DNA from: DAIDKA01 sp036521075
GTDB taxonomy: Bacteria > Pseudomonadota > Gammaproteobacteria > Steroidobacterales > Steroidobacteraceae
Length of the DNA stretch: 64,000 nucleotides
Direction of reading: 5' to 3'
Assembly (NCBI GenBank): GCA_036521075.1
Contig: DATDIL010000162.1
Coordinates: 1 to 64,000 of the forward strand
The notes beneath the pieces were generated by a model that had not been told where the DNA came from, made no database searches, and saw only the letters and a program-made list of their open reading frames with translations. The position numbers and the translations under genes are program-made. Below, in pieces: positions 22,781 through 31,636 of this stretch; within the stretch, counting starts at the first letter, position 1; each line of letters starts with the position of its first letter.

Positions 22781-23100
22781 AGCGACACGTCGCGGACGGG
22801 CAGCGACATGCGTCCAGGTTCGATGTCGGCATCACGGTAGGGCGAGGACTGGATCGCGTCGATCAGCGATTGTCCGGTGCGGCTGCCTTTGAGCCGGCGG
22901 AATTCTTCGGCGGCAATGACAACTACCTCGTCGCGGCCATGCACCGTTACATGCTGCGGCCCTTCGCTACGAACTTTGCGTACTAGCTCGCTGAAGCGCG
23001 CCTTGGCGTCCTGCAACAGCCAATGCCCGGACCGCGGCTGTGCCTGAGACGGCTTCGCCGGCTTCGAGGGCGGCTGCCTGGATTTTATCGATCTAGTCAT
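22777..23100 (-). CDS. vapB: Phd/YefM-family antitoxin
   Basis: A 107-residue antitoxin. A basic N-terminal tail rich in Lys/Pro is followed by the Phd/YefM DNA-binding fold (WLLQDAKARFSELVRKVRSEG, PQHVTVHGRDEVVVIAAEEF). A C-terminal acidic segment (DADIEPGRMSLPVRD) is suited to toxin binding. Such Phd-type antitoxins commonly pair with FitB-like PIN toxins. The start ATG at 23100 is the only good one. The long basic tail before the fold is unusual. Confidence 0.9.
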   Translation of the reverse strand: MTRSIKSRQPPSKPAKPSQAQPRSGHWLLQDAKARFSELVRKVRSEGPQHVTVHGRDEVVVIAAEEFRRLKGSRTGQSLIDAIQSSPYRDADIEPGRMSLPVRDVSL

Positions 23101-23688
23101 GCTGACCAGAATACAGCGACTCGATTCGCGAATTCAAGGGAAAACTGCAGTGCCGGATTAATTTAACCCATTGAAATTACCTGGAAAATATCAGTGGCCG
23201 TTCAACCCGGTCTACAGCCTAAAGTCCGCACAGCAGTGATCTAGCCGCCTTGGCGCCCATTCGGATATTCAAGCCTGACCAGTGTCTACTACTGCCGTGG
23301 ATTCTGGGCATTAACTGCGCGCGAGCGCACGATGATCGATCCGAGCGCTTTTGGTCGGCAAGCGAAATGCCCCGTCTGGTTCGTATGAAATCCGTGTGAT
23401 TACCATGTGCCTTCATGTGCTCTCGTGGGCTAACTCGGGGTTCACATTACCGCGGCAAGATCGAGCGGTTCTCTCCGGAGCAAGCTGCGGACTCGATAGT
23501 CAGTTTTGCCACGTGCGGGAGATTTGCCCGAGACGAGTTCACGGTTCATCCAAGTCAGCGAGCGACCGTCGCAGACGCATACTTCATGTCGCTTTCGGGC
23601 CGAAGGAACTTCGCGGAGAACCAAATTGGCTTCCGCGAGCGCGCGAGTTAGGGGACCAGCATCGGCGCCTACGCCGCGAGCGCCACGC
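23101..23688. other. Gene-poor stretch between vapBC and the exported hydrolase
   Basis: No frame here has protein-like composition, homology I can recognise, or a ribosome site. A 20-base stretch near 23260 (CATTCGGATATTCAAGCCTG) resembles one just after higA (15278: CATTCGGACATTAAAGCCTG). This hints at shared element-end debris, but the match is too short to build on. Confidence 0.4.
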
Positions 23689-25158
23689 TCAAGGCCCGCG
23701 GCCCACTCGCGACGCTTCCGCCGCCCGCACGGTAGCGTCAGCGTCGAATGGCAGGATGTAGCCGTCATTTACATTTTGATGGGCGACCTTCCTCACCTTG
23801 GCGATATAGGCGGCTTGGCTCGGATAGAGGGTGCTGAGGTGATCGATGCTCATATCGACCGAATAGCCCCAGCGCACGCAAGCGCCCGCGCCTATCGCTG
23901 CACCCCCGGCGGGAACGGAGGAGGCGTTGGCCGGGGCGTTGTCGCCGACATTGACCTGAGTGGGGACCGCCAACTCCGACAGCTGGATGCCGCCTTGAGC
24001 GAGGCCGTCGGCGTTGCGCTCAACATCCGCCGCCTTCGGTCTGGGGTATAGCTTGGTGACCGCGAGACGCGGCGCTCCCGGCGGCGGCTTGCCGCCCTCG
24101 GCCCAGGTCGCCAGCTTGTCGAGGGCCGACGCCACCACATAGCCGGTGGGGACGCGAGTGCCGATTTGGGGATTGGCGCATAGCGGCGCCAATGCCGCCT
24201 CCAGCGACTTGCCGTTGTCGCGCAATTCCATCGGCTCGCGGCTGGCGCGCAGGTGCTGGTCCACATGACTAGTGCCGGCCACTTCCCAGCTGCGGAATTT
24301 GGCAGAGTCGGGCTGCTCGCTGGCCGCTTCGCCGTTCAGCGTGTCGAATTCGGTGCTGACCTTGATCACTGGCACGGGCAGGTCGTCGCGGATGCGCCGA
24401 CCCAGTGAGGACAAGAGGAGGAACCCGTCATAGACGCGGGCCGAGGGATTGATGGAGTTGACATAGCTCGCCAGCCGGTTGGCCGATTGGGATTCGCCCG
24501 CGGCGAGCACCAGCTTCGCCTTCAGCCCATGTAGAATGTCCACGTTGGTCGGATGCTTGATGGCTTCGCCCACTTGGCTGAAGATGTCGTAGGAGAGAGC
24601 ATCGGCGTCCGTCCCTGCCGGGAGGCCAGCGCCTACCGCCACCGTCTTGCCGACATCCAATTCGCCATAGCGGGCAGGGCTGAACTTCTTGAGCGCCGCT
24701 ACGCCAACGGTCTGAGCTGACACGCCCACCCAGACATAGCCTTCGCGCAGCATGTGCTCCCAGTCGAAGAACCAAACGTTCTCCGCGTCGAACTGGTTGG
24801 TAACGTTGTACCATTCCACCACCACGATCCCATTGGATCGCTTTGGATTGGCTGGGCGGCGCACGACCACGCGGGTCATATATGGCTGGGCGGCCGAAGC
24901 TACCGCCCCGTCCTTCATCGGATCGGCGATGCTGTAGGTATCGGCAGCGCCGCGCACGAAAAACTCTTCCTCGACATAGCCATGCTGCGCCAGATCGTGA
25001 TTGGAAGAGAAAAAGATGTAGTTGTGGGCGGGGGATCCCGGCACATCCGATGCCGCGATAGGGCCGTTGATCTCGGGGACCGGCACGCCCGCTGAAGCGG
25101 GCAATGTCGCCAAGCCCAAAGCCACACCTAGAAGCAAGCTCAGTTGGCTAGACCGCAT
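23689..25158 (-). CDS. Exported alpha/beta-hydrolase-domain protein
   Basis: A 489-residue secreted enzyme. The start at 25158 gives a signal peptide (MRSSQLSLLLGVALGLATLP, cleaved after ASA-G) preceded by GGAGGGG; the open frame further up is not used. The mature part belongs to the 'alpha/beta hydrolase domain' family seen in bacteria that degrade terpenoids and aromatics: FSSNHDLAQHGYVEEEFF, VVVEWYNVTNQFDAE, and the nucleophile elbow AAGESQSANRL. A histidine in GTSHVDQHLR may complete the triad. The substrate is unknown; an ester or lactone is likely. It is divergent from the DUF1592 operon. Confidence 0.8.
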   Translation of the reverse strand: MRSSQLSLLLGVALGLATLPASAGVPVPEINGPIAASDVPGSPAHNYIFFSSNHDLAQHGYVEEEFFVRGAADTYSIADPMKDGAVASAAQPYMTRVVVRRPANPKRSNGIVVVEWYNVTNQFDAENVWFFDWEHMLREGYVWVGVSAQTVGVAALKKFSPARYGELDVGKTVAVGAGLPAGTDADALSYDIFSQVGEAIKHPTNVDILHGLKAKLVLAAGESQSANRLASYVNSINPSARVYDGFLLLSSLGRRIRDDLPVPVIKVSTEFDTLNGEAASEQPDSAKFRSWEVAGTSHVDQHLRASREPMELRDNGKSLEAALAPLCANPQIGTRVPTGYVVASALDKLATWAEGGKPPPGAPRLAVTKLYPRPKAADVERNADGLAQGGIQLSELAVPTQVNVGDNAPANASSVPAGGAAIGAGACVRWGYSVDMSIDHLSTLYPSQAAYIAKVRKVAHQNVNDGYILPFDADATVRAAEASRVGRGP

Positions 25159-25574
25159 CCGCCACCCCTCCACGAAATTCGAGCGAATAGTCACCGCCTT
25201 CCGATCGGGCATCAAGAAACTTGTCGACTTATCCACCATTTCTTTGAGAAAGGGATTTTCCGCCTCTGGCGGGTCAGGAAATCCATCGATTTTTCCCGCA
25301 TGTAGCCGCAGCAGCGGCATAGGTAGCCACGCCCCGGCCGATCCCGGGGGAATACGGTGTTTCCAGTACGCCAGCTAAGCTTCAGGCTTAGCTCAAGGTC
25401 AAATCGCACCCTGCGAACTAAAAGTGCTGTGCATTCAACAAGCCGGATGTCTCCCCCCAACGTGCCTACAATCTGACCTCGGATAGAGAGGGCCACCGGT
25501 GGGGGCCGTACCCGGCAGACCCGCTATAGTCGTGTGACGATGCTTCCTCAGTCATCGTTGCAGGCAGGAATGTT
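25159..25574. promoter_or_regulatory. Divergent control region with a perfect inverted repeat
   Basis: This 416-base spacer separates the hydrolase from the DUF1592 operon and contains no gene. AGCTAAGC (25373-25380), TTCAG, GCTTAGCT (25386-25393) is a perfect 8-base inverted repeat placed about 180 bases before the DUF1592 start and 215 before the hydrolase start. It could be a regulator site or an RNA hairpin. Confidence 0.45.
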
Positions 25575-27980
25575 ATGCGGATTATGACTCGGTTAAAACG
25601 CGCCTCCCACGGTATGTTCATCCTCGCGGGGGCCATCGTCATCACTCAAGCCGCCGTGGCCCACGACGGGAGCGTGGACAGTGAAGCGCTGATCGACAAG
25701 TACTGCGCCGTCTGTCACAACTCCAACGACTATGCCGGCGGGGTCGATTTGGAATTCGCCGATGCCACCAGCATCGCCGAACGGCCGCAAATCGGTGAGA
25801 AAATGATCAAACGCTTGCGCGCCGGCATGATGCCGCCGGCTGGGAAGGCGCGCCCCGATTACGACACAGTGCAGCGGCTGGCGCAGAGTCTGGAGGAGAG
25901 CATCGACAAGAGAGCGAGCACCCGGAGTCCCCATCCGTTGGCGCCGGGCCTGCATCGCCTCAACCGCACCGAATACACCAACGCGATCCGCGATCTGTTG
26001 GCGCTCGAGATCGACGCCGCCAAGTTCCTGCCGTCCGACGACTCCAGTCACGGCTTCGACAACATGGCCGGCACGCTGACCACGTCGCCGGCGTTGATGG
26101 AGGCGTATCTGTCGGCGGCTGGCAACATTAGCCGTCTGGCGATCGGCACCGAGACGGCGCCGACGCTGGCTGTGTTCGACGCGCCTCATGACACCAGCCA
26201 GAACGAATACGTTGAAGGCCTACCCTTTGGCACCCGTGGCGGCATGCTGATCGAACACGAATTCCCGGCCGACGGCGAGTACACGCTTACCGTGAAGGGC
26301 ATGACCGGTTACTTCACCGCCGTACTCGGCAACGTCAGAGGCGAAAAGTTGGAAGTCACAGTCGATGGCAAACGCGTGTACCTGTACGACTGGGACAAAG
26401 AAATTGCCACCAAACGCGGTGATGGCGGCAAGACGCCGCCTGTGCCGATCAAGGCTGGCTTTCACCGCATCGGCGTGGCGTTCCTCGCCACCAGCGATCT
26501 GCCCGACACCGGAATCAACAGATCGTTCCAGCGCACGATGAACTCACCCGGCTCGATTTCCGGTTATACGTTCTACCCGCATGTGGGCCAAGTATTCATC
26601 GAAGGTCCGTTCAAGGGCACCGTAGCCACCGATACGCAAAGCCGGCGCGCGATTTTCGAGTGCTACCCGAAGAAGGCCAGCGAGGAAGACCAATGCGCAC
26701 GCAAGATCATCGCTACGTTGACCACGAAGGCCTTCCGCCGTCCGGCCAGCGACGCCGACATCAAGATAATGACCGCCTTCTACCGCAGTGGACGTGAACA
26801 GGGCGGCAAATTCGACAGCGGCATCGAAGCGGTGATCCAGCGCATCCTGACTGATCCGGATTTCATTTACCGCGCCGAGATCGAGCCGGCCAAAGTAGCG
26901 GCAGGCACTGCCTACCGGATCAGCGATCTGGAACTGGCGTCGCGTCTGTCGTTCTTCCTGTGGAGCACCATTCCTGACAACGAGCTGATCAATCTCGCCT
27001 CCGCCAACAAGCTGCACGAGCCGAAGGTACTCAAACAGCAGGTCGATCGCATGATCGCCGATCCGCGCTCGCAGGCGCTGGTGCAGAATTTCACCGGCCA
27101 GTGGCTGAATATCCGCGGCATCGCTGCCAGCGAGCCGGCGGTGAATATGTTCCCCGATTTCGACAGCACGCTGCGCGATGCGTTCAAGAGCGAAGTCGAA
27201 CTGTTCTTCGCCAGCATCATCCAGGAAGATCGCAGCGTGGATGATTTGCTGACGGCTGATTACACCTTCGTCAACGAGCGTCTCGCCAGGCACTACGGCA
27301 TCTCCGGCGTCTATGGCCCGCAGTTTCGTCGAGTCCAACTGGGGCCCGATCAGGACATGCGCAGAGGCCTCTTGGGCAAGGGTGCACTGATGACCATTAC
27401 GTCCGAGGCGGCGCGTACCTCGCCGGTGAAGCGTGGCAAATGGTTCCTGCAGACCTTCTTCGGCGTCAGTCCACCGGATCCGCCGCCTGGCGTGGTGATC
27501 AAATTGGATCAGAAAGCCGGTGAAACCCCGAAGACCATGCGTGCGCGCCTGCAAATCCATAGCACCAACCCGACCTGCGCGACCTGCCACAAGATGTTCG
27601 AGCCACTGGGTCTGGCGATGGAGAACTTCGATCCGGTGGGCGAGTGGCGCACAATTGAAGTGGGCACCCCGATCGACTCGGTCGGCATCGTCACCGACGG
27701 GACCCGCATCGAAGGCATCAAGGGTCTGCGCGACCTCGCGGTACGCAAGCGCGAGCTGTTCGTGGAAGTGGTGACCAAAAACCTGCTGACCTACGCCATC
27801 GGTCGTGGCCTCGATTACAACGACATGCCGCTGGTCCGTTCGCTGACGCACAACGCGGCGAAGGACAATTACAAGTTTTCGTCGCTGATCATGGGTGTGG
27901 TTCAGAGTCCGGCCTTCACCATGAACATCAAATCAGCCCCGGTTTCGCTGTCTACCGCAAATTCGATGAAGGGGGAGTAA
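25575..27980 (+). CDS. DUF1592/DUF1588-family exported cytochrome-like protein
   Basis: An 801-residue exported protein. After a signal peptide (MFILAGAIVITQAAVA) there is a cytochrome-c-type heme site C-A-V-C-H (IDKYCAVCHN) near residue 47, then the DUF1587/1595/1592/1588/1585 block: LHRLNRTEYTNAIRDLL, FRRPASDADIKIMTAFYRSG, LASRLSFFLWSTIPDNELI, and CATCHKMFEPLGLAMENFD. The last contains a second C-x-x-C-H. The family is common in planctomycetes and in Steroidobacter-like proteobacteria, almost always with a DUF1552 partner. Its chemistry is not established; a periplasmic redox or polymer-degradation role is inferred. The stop is 4 bases from the next start. Confidence 0.9.
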   Translation: MRIMTRLKRASHGMFILAGAIVITQAAVAHDGSVDSEALIDKYCAVCHNSNDYAGGVDLEFADATSIAERPQIGEKMIKRLRAGMMPPAGKARPDYDTVQRLAQSLEESIDKRASTRSPHPLAPGLHRLNRTEYTNAIRDLLALEIDAAKFLPSDDSSHGFDNMAGTLTTSPALMEAYLSAAGNISRLAIGTETAPTLAVFDAPHDTSQNEYVEGLPFGTRGGMLIEHEFPADGEYTLTVKGMTGYFTAVLGNVRGEKLEVTVDGKRVYLYDWDKEIATKRGDGGKTPPVPIKAGFHRIGVAFLATSDLPDTGINRSFQRTMNSPGSISGYTFYPHVGQVFIEGPFKGTVATDTQSRRAIFECYPKKASEEDQCARKIIATLTTKAFRRPASDADIKIMTAFYRSGREQGGKFDSGIEAVIQRILTDPDFIYRAEIEPAKVAAGTAYRISDLELASRLSFFLWSTIPDNELINLASANKLHEPKVLKQQVDRMIADPRSQALVQNFTGQWLNIRGIAASEPAVNMFPDFDSTLRDAFKSEVELFFASIIQEDRSVDDLLTADYTFVNERLARHYGISGVYGPQFRRVQLGPDQDMRRGLLGKGALMTITSEAARTSPVKRGKWFLQTFFGVSPPDPPPGVVIKLDQKAGETPKTMRARLQIHSTNPTCATCHKMFEPLGLAMENFDPVGEWRTIEVGTPIDSVGIVTDGTRIEGIKGLRDLAVRKRELFVEVVTKNLLTYAIGRGLDYNDMPLVRSLTHNAAKDNYKFSSLIMGVVQSPAFTMNIKSAPVSLSTANSMKGE

Positions 27981-27984
27981 ACCC

Positions 27985-29337
27985 ATGTTCATTACCAAAA
28001 AGCACATCAGCCGTCGCGCCGTGTTGCGCGGAGTCGGCACCACGCTTGCCCTTCCTTTGCTGGATGCAATGCTCCCCGCCATGACGGCACAGGCAAAGAC
28101 CGCGGCGAACACACCGCCACGATTCTTCGGCGGGTTCGTGCCCCACGGCGCGGCACCAGGCTACTGGATCCCCGAGAAGGTCGGCGCATTGCCTGACGAA
28201 CTGCCGTTCATCTGGAAACCGATGGAGCCGTTCCGCAAACACCTGAATATTCTGACCGGTCTGCATTCGCGCTCGTCCGAGCCGCCTCCGGGTGAAACCG
28301 GTGCCGACCACTGGGTCGCGGCCGCGTTCCTGTGCGCGCAGAAGCCGCGCAAGACCTCTGGTGCCGATGTCTACGCCGGCCAGACCATCGACCAGGTCAT
28401 CGCTGCCAAGTACGGGCAGGAAACGCTGCTGCCGTCGGTGGAAATTTCGGTGGAAGACCCGGGTTCGGGTTCGAGTAACTGCGGCGAAGGTTACAGCTGC
28501 GTCTACACCAACACGATCGCCTGGGCATCGCCGACCACGCCGTTGCCGATGGAACTGAACCCGCAGGTCGTATTCGAGCGGATGTTCGGCAGCGGCAGCA
28601 CCGCCGAGCAACGCGCACAGCGCCGCGAGCGCAACCAGAGCATCCTGGATTCGGTCAACGAGAAGATCAAAGGTATGCGCACTGAGATCAGTGTGCCCGA
28701 CCGTGCACGCCTGGATGCCTTCACCGACAACGTGCGCGAAATCGAGCGTCGTATGCAGATCGCCGCCAAGGCGACGAATGCCGCACCGGAAGGTTTCGCC
28801 GTGCCGCCGGGCATTCCGCAGTCGTTCGATCAGCACATCAAGATCATGTTCGACCTGCTGACGCTCGGCTTCCAGGCCGACATCACCCGCGTCAGCACCA
28901 TGCTGTTCGCCCGCGATCTGACCGGCCGTGTCTATCCGGAAAGCGAGTCGCCGACGCTGGGATTCCATGGCGCCTCGCATCATGGTGAAGATCCGAATCT
29001 GATCAAGCAACTGTCGAAGATCAACCAGTATCACGTGAAGGTGCTGGCCTACTTCGTCGAGAAACTGGCCAATACCAACGATGGCGACGGCTCGCTGCTC
29101 GATCATTCGCTGCTGCTGTACGGCAGCAACATGGGCAACCCAAACCAGCACGTGCACTACGACGTGCCGCACATCCTCATCGGCGGCAACTACGGCAAAC
29201 TGCAAGCTGGTCGCCATCTGGCGTTTCCGACCAAGCAGGTACCGAGCGGCAACCTGCTGTTGAGCATTCTCGATCAGTTCAACATCCACCGCGACAGTTT
29301 TGGCGATAGCACCGGACGCCTGCCCGGCCTGGTATGA
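27985..29337 (+). CDS. DUF1552 exported protein (Tat substrate)
   Basis: A 450-residue DUF1552 protein, the standard partner of DUF1592. The N-terminus HISRRAVLRGVGTTLALPLL is a twin-arginine signal, so it is exported folded, probably with a metal or cofactor. Conserved pieces include GGFVPHGAAPGYWIP, GLHSRSSEPP, GADHWVAAAFLC, and the C-terminal LLLYGSNMGNPNQHVHYD with several His. The fold is related to sulfatase/phosphatase-like DUF1501 proteins; this is family knowledge, and no reaction is known. It overlaps the next gene by 4 bases (ATGA). Confidence 0.9.
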   Translation: MFITKKHISRRAVLRGVGTTLALPLLDAMLPAMTAQAKTAANTPPRFFGGFVPHGAAPGYWIPEKVGALPDELPFIWKPMEPFRKHLNILTGLHSRSSEPPPGETGADHWVAAAFLCAQKPRKTSGADVYAGQTIDQVIAAKYGQETLLPSVEISVEDPGSGSSNCGEGYSCVYTNTIAWASPTTPLPMELNPQVVFERMFGSGSTAEQRAQRRERNQSILDSVNEKIKGMRTEISVPDRARLDAFTDNVREIERRMQIAAKATNAAPEGFAVPPGIPQSFDQHIKIMFDLLTLGFQADITRVSTMLFARDLTGRVYPESESPTLGFHGASHHGEDPNLIKQLSKINQYHVKVLAYFVEKLANTNDGDGSLLDHSLLLYGSNMGNPNQHVHYDVPHILIGGNYGKLQAGRHLAFPTKQVPSGNLLLSILDQFNIHRDSFGDSTGRLPGLV

Positions 29338-31268
29338 CGGGCTCGGTGAGAAACAGCATGCGTAGCTTTGCATTGAGAATTCTCTCTGCCTTGTTGCTCT
29401 CGGCGATGGCAAGCGCTGCGATCGCGCAAGCTCAAATCGCCGATGCTGCAAGCAAGGGCAATAAGGCGGAAATTGAGCGTCTGCTGAAACGCGGTGCCGA
29501 CGTGAATGCACAACAGGCCGATGGTGCCACCGCGCTGCAGTGGGCGGCCTATCGCGGCGACGCAAAACTGGCCGAACTGCTGCTTAAGGCCGGCGCCAAA
29601 CCGGGCCTGGCCAATCACGACGGCGCCACACCGCTGTGGCTGGCGGCGGCGCGTGGTGATGCTGCCGTCATTCAAGCATTGCTCAAGGGCGGTGCCGATG
29701 CCAACGAACAGCTGCCGTTCGGCCGCCGTCCGCTGATGCTGGCCGCACGCACGGGCAATGTCGATGCCGTGCATGCATTGCTCGAGCACGGCGCCGAGGT
29801 GAACGCCAGTGAAGCCGATCGTGGTACCACCGCATTGATGCAGGCTGCCGACCAGGGCCATGCCGACGTGCTGAGGGAATTGATCCAGCACGGCGCCACC
29901 GTGGCGGCCGTGTCCAAAACGGTGATGCGCGATGGACGCACGGCAGCATTGGGCAACTCCGAAGATCCCCGCCGCGCCGTACGTCAGCAGGCGATCGGGG
30001 CGCTGTGCGAGGCGAAGACACCTGATCTGCAACAGGTGAGAATCCAGCGCGAAATGTTGTTTGGCGCCAGCGCGAAAAATACTCCTGACGCCGATTTGTG
30101 CAAAGGCATTCAGCGCAGGGGCCTGGGCTTCGTCACCGTGGCCGGCGCCGGCGGCATCCATGGGGCTGGTGCGGGCGCGGGTGCCGAAGCGCCTGCTGAA
30201 CAGGAGACGGATGGCACCCCAGTTGCGGATGCGAGTGGCAATCCGGTTCCCGCAAGCACCGCTCGTGGCCGCCGTCCCCCCGCGCGTGAACCCGATGGTG
30301 GTGCGTTCACCGCGTTGGTTTATGCGGCCCGCAGCGGCAGCATCGATGCCGCGCGCGCGCTGCTGGAGGGTGGCGCCGATGTGAACCAGACGACTCGCTA
30401 CGGCTGGAGTGCGCTGTTGGCTGCCACGCACAACTCGAACTATCAAATGGCGAGGTTTCTCATCGAGCACGGCGCCAATGTGAACCTGGCCAACAAGGGG
30501 GGTTGGACGCCGCTGTATCTGGCCGTCGACAACCGCAATATCGAAGGTGGCGACTACCCGGTGCGCACTGCCGACATGGACAGCCTCGCCTACATCACTT
30601 TGCTGCTCGACAAGGGCGCCGACGTCAATTGGCGTGTCACCGAGAGTACCGAAACACGCACGGTGTTCACCAATCAATGGTTGAACGAAGACGGCGCCAC
30701 TGCGTTCCTGCGTGCGGCGCAGTCAGGCGATCTTGAATTGCTGAAGCTGCTGGTCGCGCGTGGTGCCGATCCGAAGATCAATACCAAACTGGGCGTAACG
30801 CCGCTGGCGGCGGCTGCCGGCATCGGCTGGGTGGAAGGCGTTACCAAGGAGCGCTCCCCCGAGGAGACGGTGGAGGCCGTGAAGTATTTGCTGTCGCTCG
30901 GCATCAATCCCAACTTTCAGGCCAACACCGGCCGCGTCGCACTGCACGGCGCCGCGCACAAGGGGGCGACTGAGGTGGTGAAAATATTGGTGGCAACGGG
31001 CGCCAGGATGGACGTGCGCGATTTCGGCAACACCGACAACCGCGGCAGCCCGACCCTGTCGATCCACACTTGGTTGCCGATCGATTATGCCGACGGTCTC
31101 GTGCGCGTTGGCGTGCAATCGGCGATTCCGCATCCGGAGACCTCTAAGGTGCTGCGTGAGTTGATGCTGAAAGCCGGCCTCAAGGTACCGCCCGAAGGCC
31201 GTACGCTCGAATCGCTGTGTATCGTCGATGTCTGCAAACCGGGGTACGATCCGGTCAGCATCAACTGA
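29334..31268 (+). CDS. Exported ankyrin-repeat protein
   Basis: A 644-residue protein with a signal peptide (ILSALLLSAMASAAIA) and two blocks of ankyrin repeats. The first (residues about 40-200) has units such as GADVNAQQADGATALQWAAY and GAEVNASEADRGTTALMQAA. The second (about 320-560) has GADVNQTTRYGWSALLAATH and GANVNLANKGGWTPLYLAVD. They are separated by an Ala/Gly/Pro-rich linker. It probably acts as a periplasmic scaffold for the DUF1592/DUF1552 proteins, with which it forms a tightly packed operon. The in-frame ATG at 29358 is an alternative start. Confidence 0.9.
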   Translation: MTGSVRNSMRSFALRILSALLLSAMASAAIAQAQIADAASKGNKAEIERLLKRGADVNAQQADGATALQWAAYRGDAKLAELLLKAGAKPGLANHDGATPLWLAAARGDAAVIQALLKGGADANEQLPFGRRPLMLAARTGNVDAVHALLEHGAEVNASEADRGTTALMQAADQGHADVLRELIQHGATVAAVSKTVMRDGRTAALGNSEDPRRAVRQQAIGALCEAKTPDLQQVRIQREMLFGASAKNTPDADLCKGIQRRGLGFVTVAGAGGIHGAGAGAGAEAPAEQETDGTPVADASGNPVPASTARGRRPPAREPDGGAFTALVYAARSGSIDAARALLEGGADVNQTTRYGWSALLAATHNSNYQMARFLIEHGANVNLANKGGWTPLYLAVDNRNIEGGDYPVRTADMDSLAYITLLLDKGADVNWRVTESTETRTVFTNQWLNEDGATAFLRAAQSGDLELLKLLVARGADPKINTKLGVTPLAAAAGIGWVEGVTKERSPEETVEAVKYLLSLGINPNFQANTGRVALHGAAHKGATEVVKILVATGARMDVRDFGNTDNRGSPTLSIHTWLPIDYADGLVRVGVQSAIPHPETSKVLRELMLKAGLKVPPEGRTLESLCIVDVCKPGYDPVSIN

Positions 31269-31373
31269 TCCGCTCGCAGACCCACCTATGTGTCGTCCAG
31301 TGGGCTGCAGTTCACACTGACGACCACACCCTGCGACGGACGCCGAGATCGCACTGATCAGGCAGAGAACCCC

Positions 31374-31635
31374 TTCTCCCAGGTAACTGGGCAATGCGAT
31401 CACCGATATTGCAGTTCGGCACGCTCTGGATATCGTCGAAGTTCGCAGCGCTGGTGCTTGGCAGGCCATCGGCTTCCGTCAGCACGACCTCGGTAGGGAT
31501 ATCGCGAATCGTGGTGGTGATGGGTGCAACGAGTGTACCAGCACACGTCGCCGCGGTTCACGGCGCACCCCAGTCCTGTTCGCCGAGCCAGGTGTCAAAT
31601 TCGCCGGGCATGACGGGCTTGGCAGCGTAGCCACT
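31374..31635 (-). pseudogene. Degenerate mazEF copy with internal deletion
   Basis: The sequence is closely similar to the intact mazF/mazE pair at 20813-21140. It contains the mazF 3' half (ends TTCTCCCAGGTAACTGGGC...), lacks about 90 bases of the mazF middle between GGGTGCAAC and GTGTACCAGCAC, then resumes with the mazF start and only the last 24 or so codons of the antitoxin (VMPGEFDTWLGEQDWG). Both genes are dead. It lies between the ankyrin gene and the glycoside hydrolase. The rest of 31269-31373 shows nothing. Confidence 0.88.
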
Positions 31636-31636
31636 T

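Noticed and set aside
15278..23280. CATTCGGAYATTMAAGCCTG match between 15278 and about 23260 as an element end
   Set aside because: About 20 bases with mismatches and no accompanying structure; too short to claim a boundary.
26544..27851. 435-codon - strand frame over DUF1592
   Set aside because: Antisense shadow; the sense strand encodes the conserved DUF1592 blocks and heme motifs.
27952..30677. Two long - strand frames (537 and 467 codons) over the DUF1552 and ankyrin genes
   Set aside because: Both lie opposite genes with clear export signals and domains; the antisense products are His/Arg/Gln-rich with no recognisable fold.
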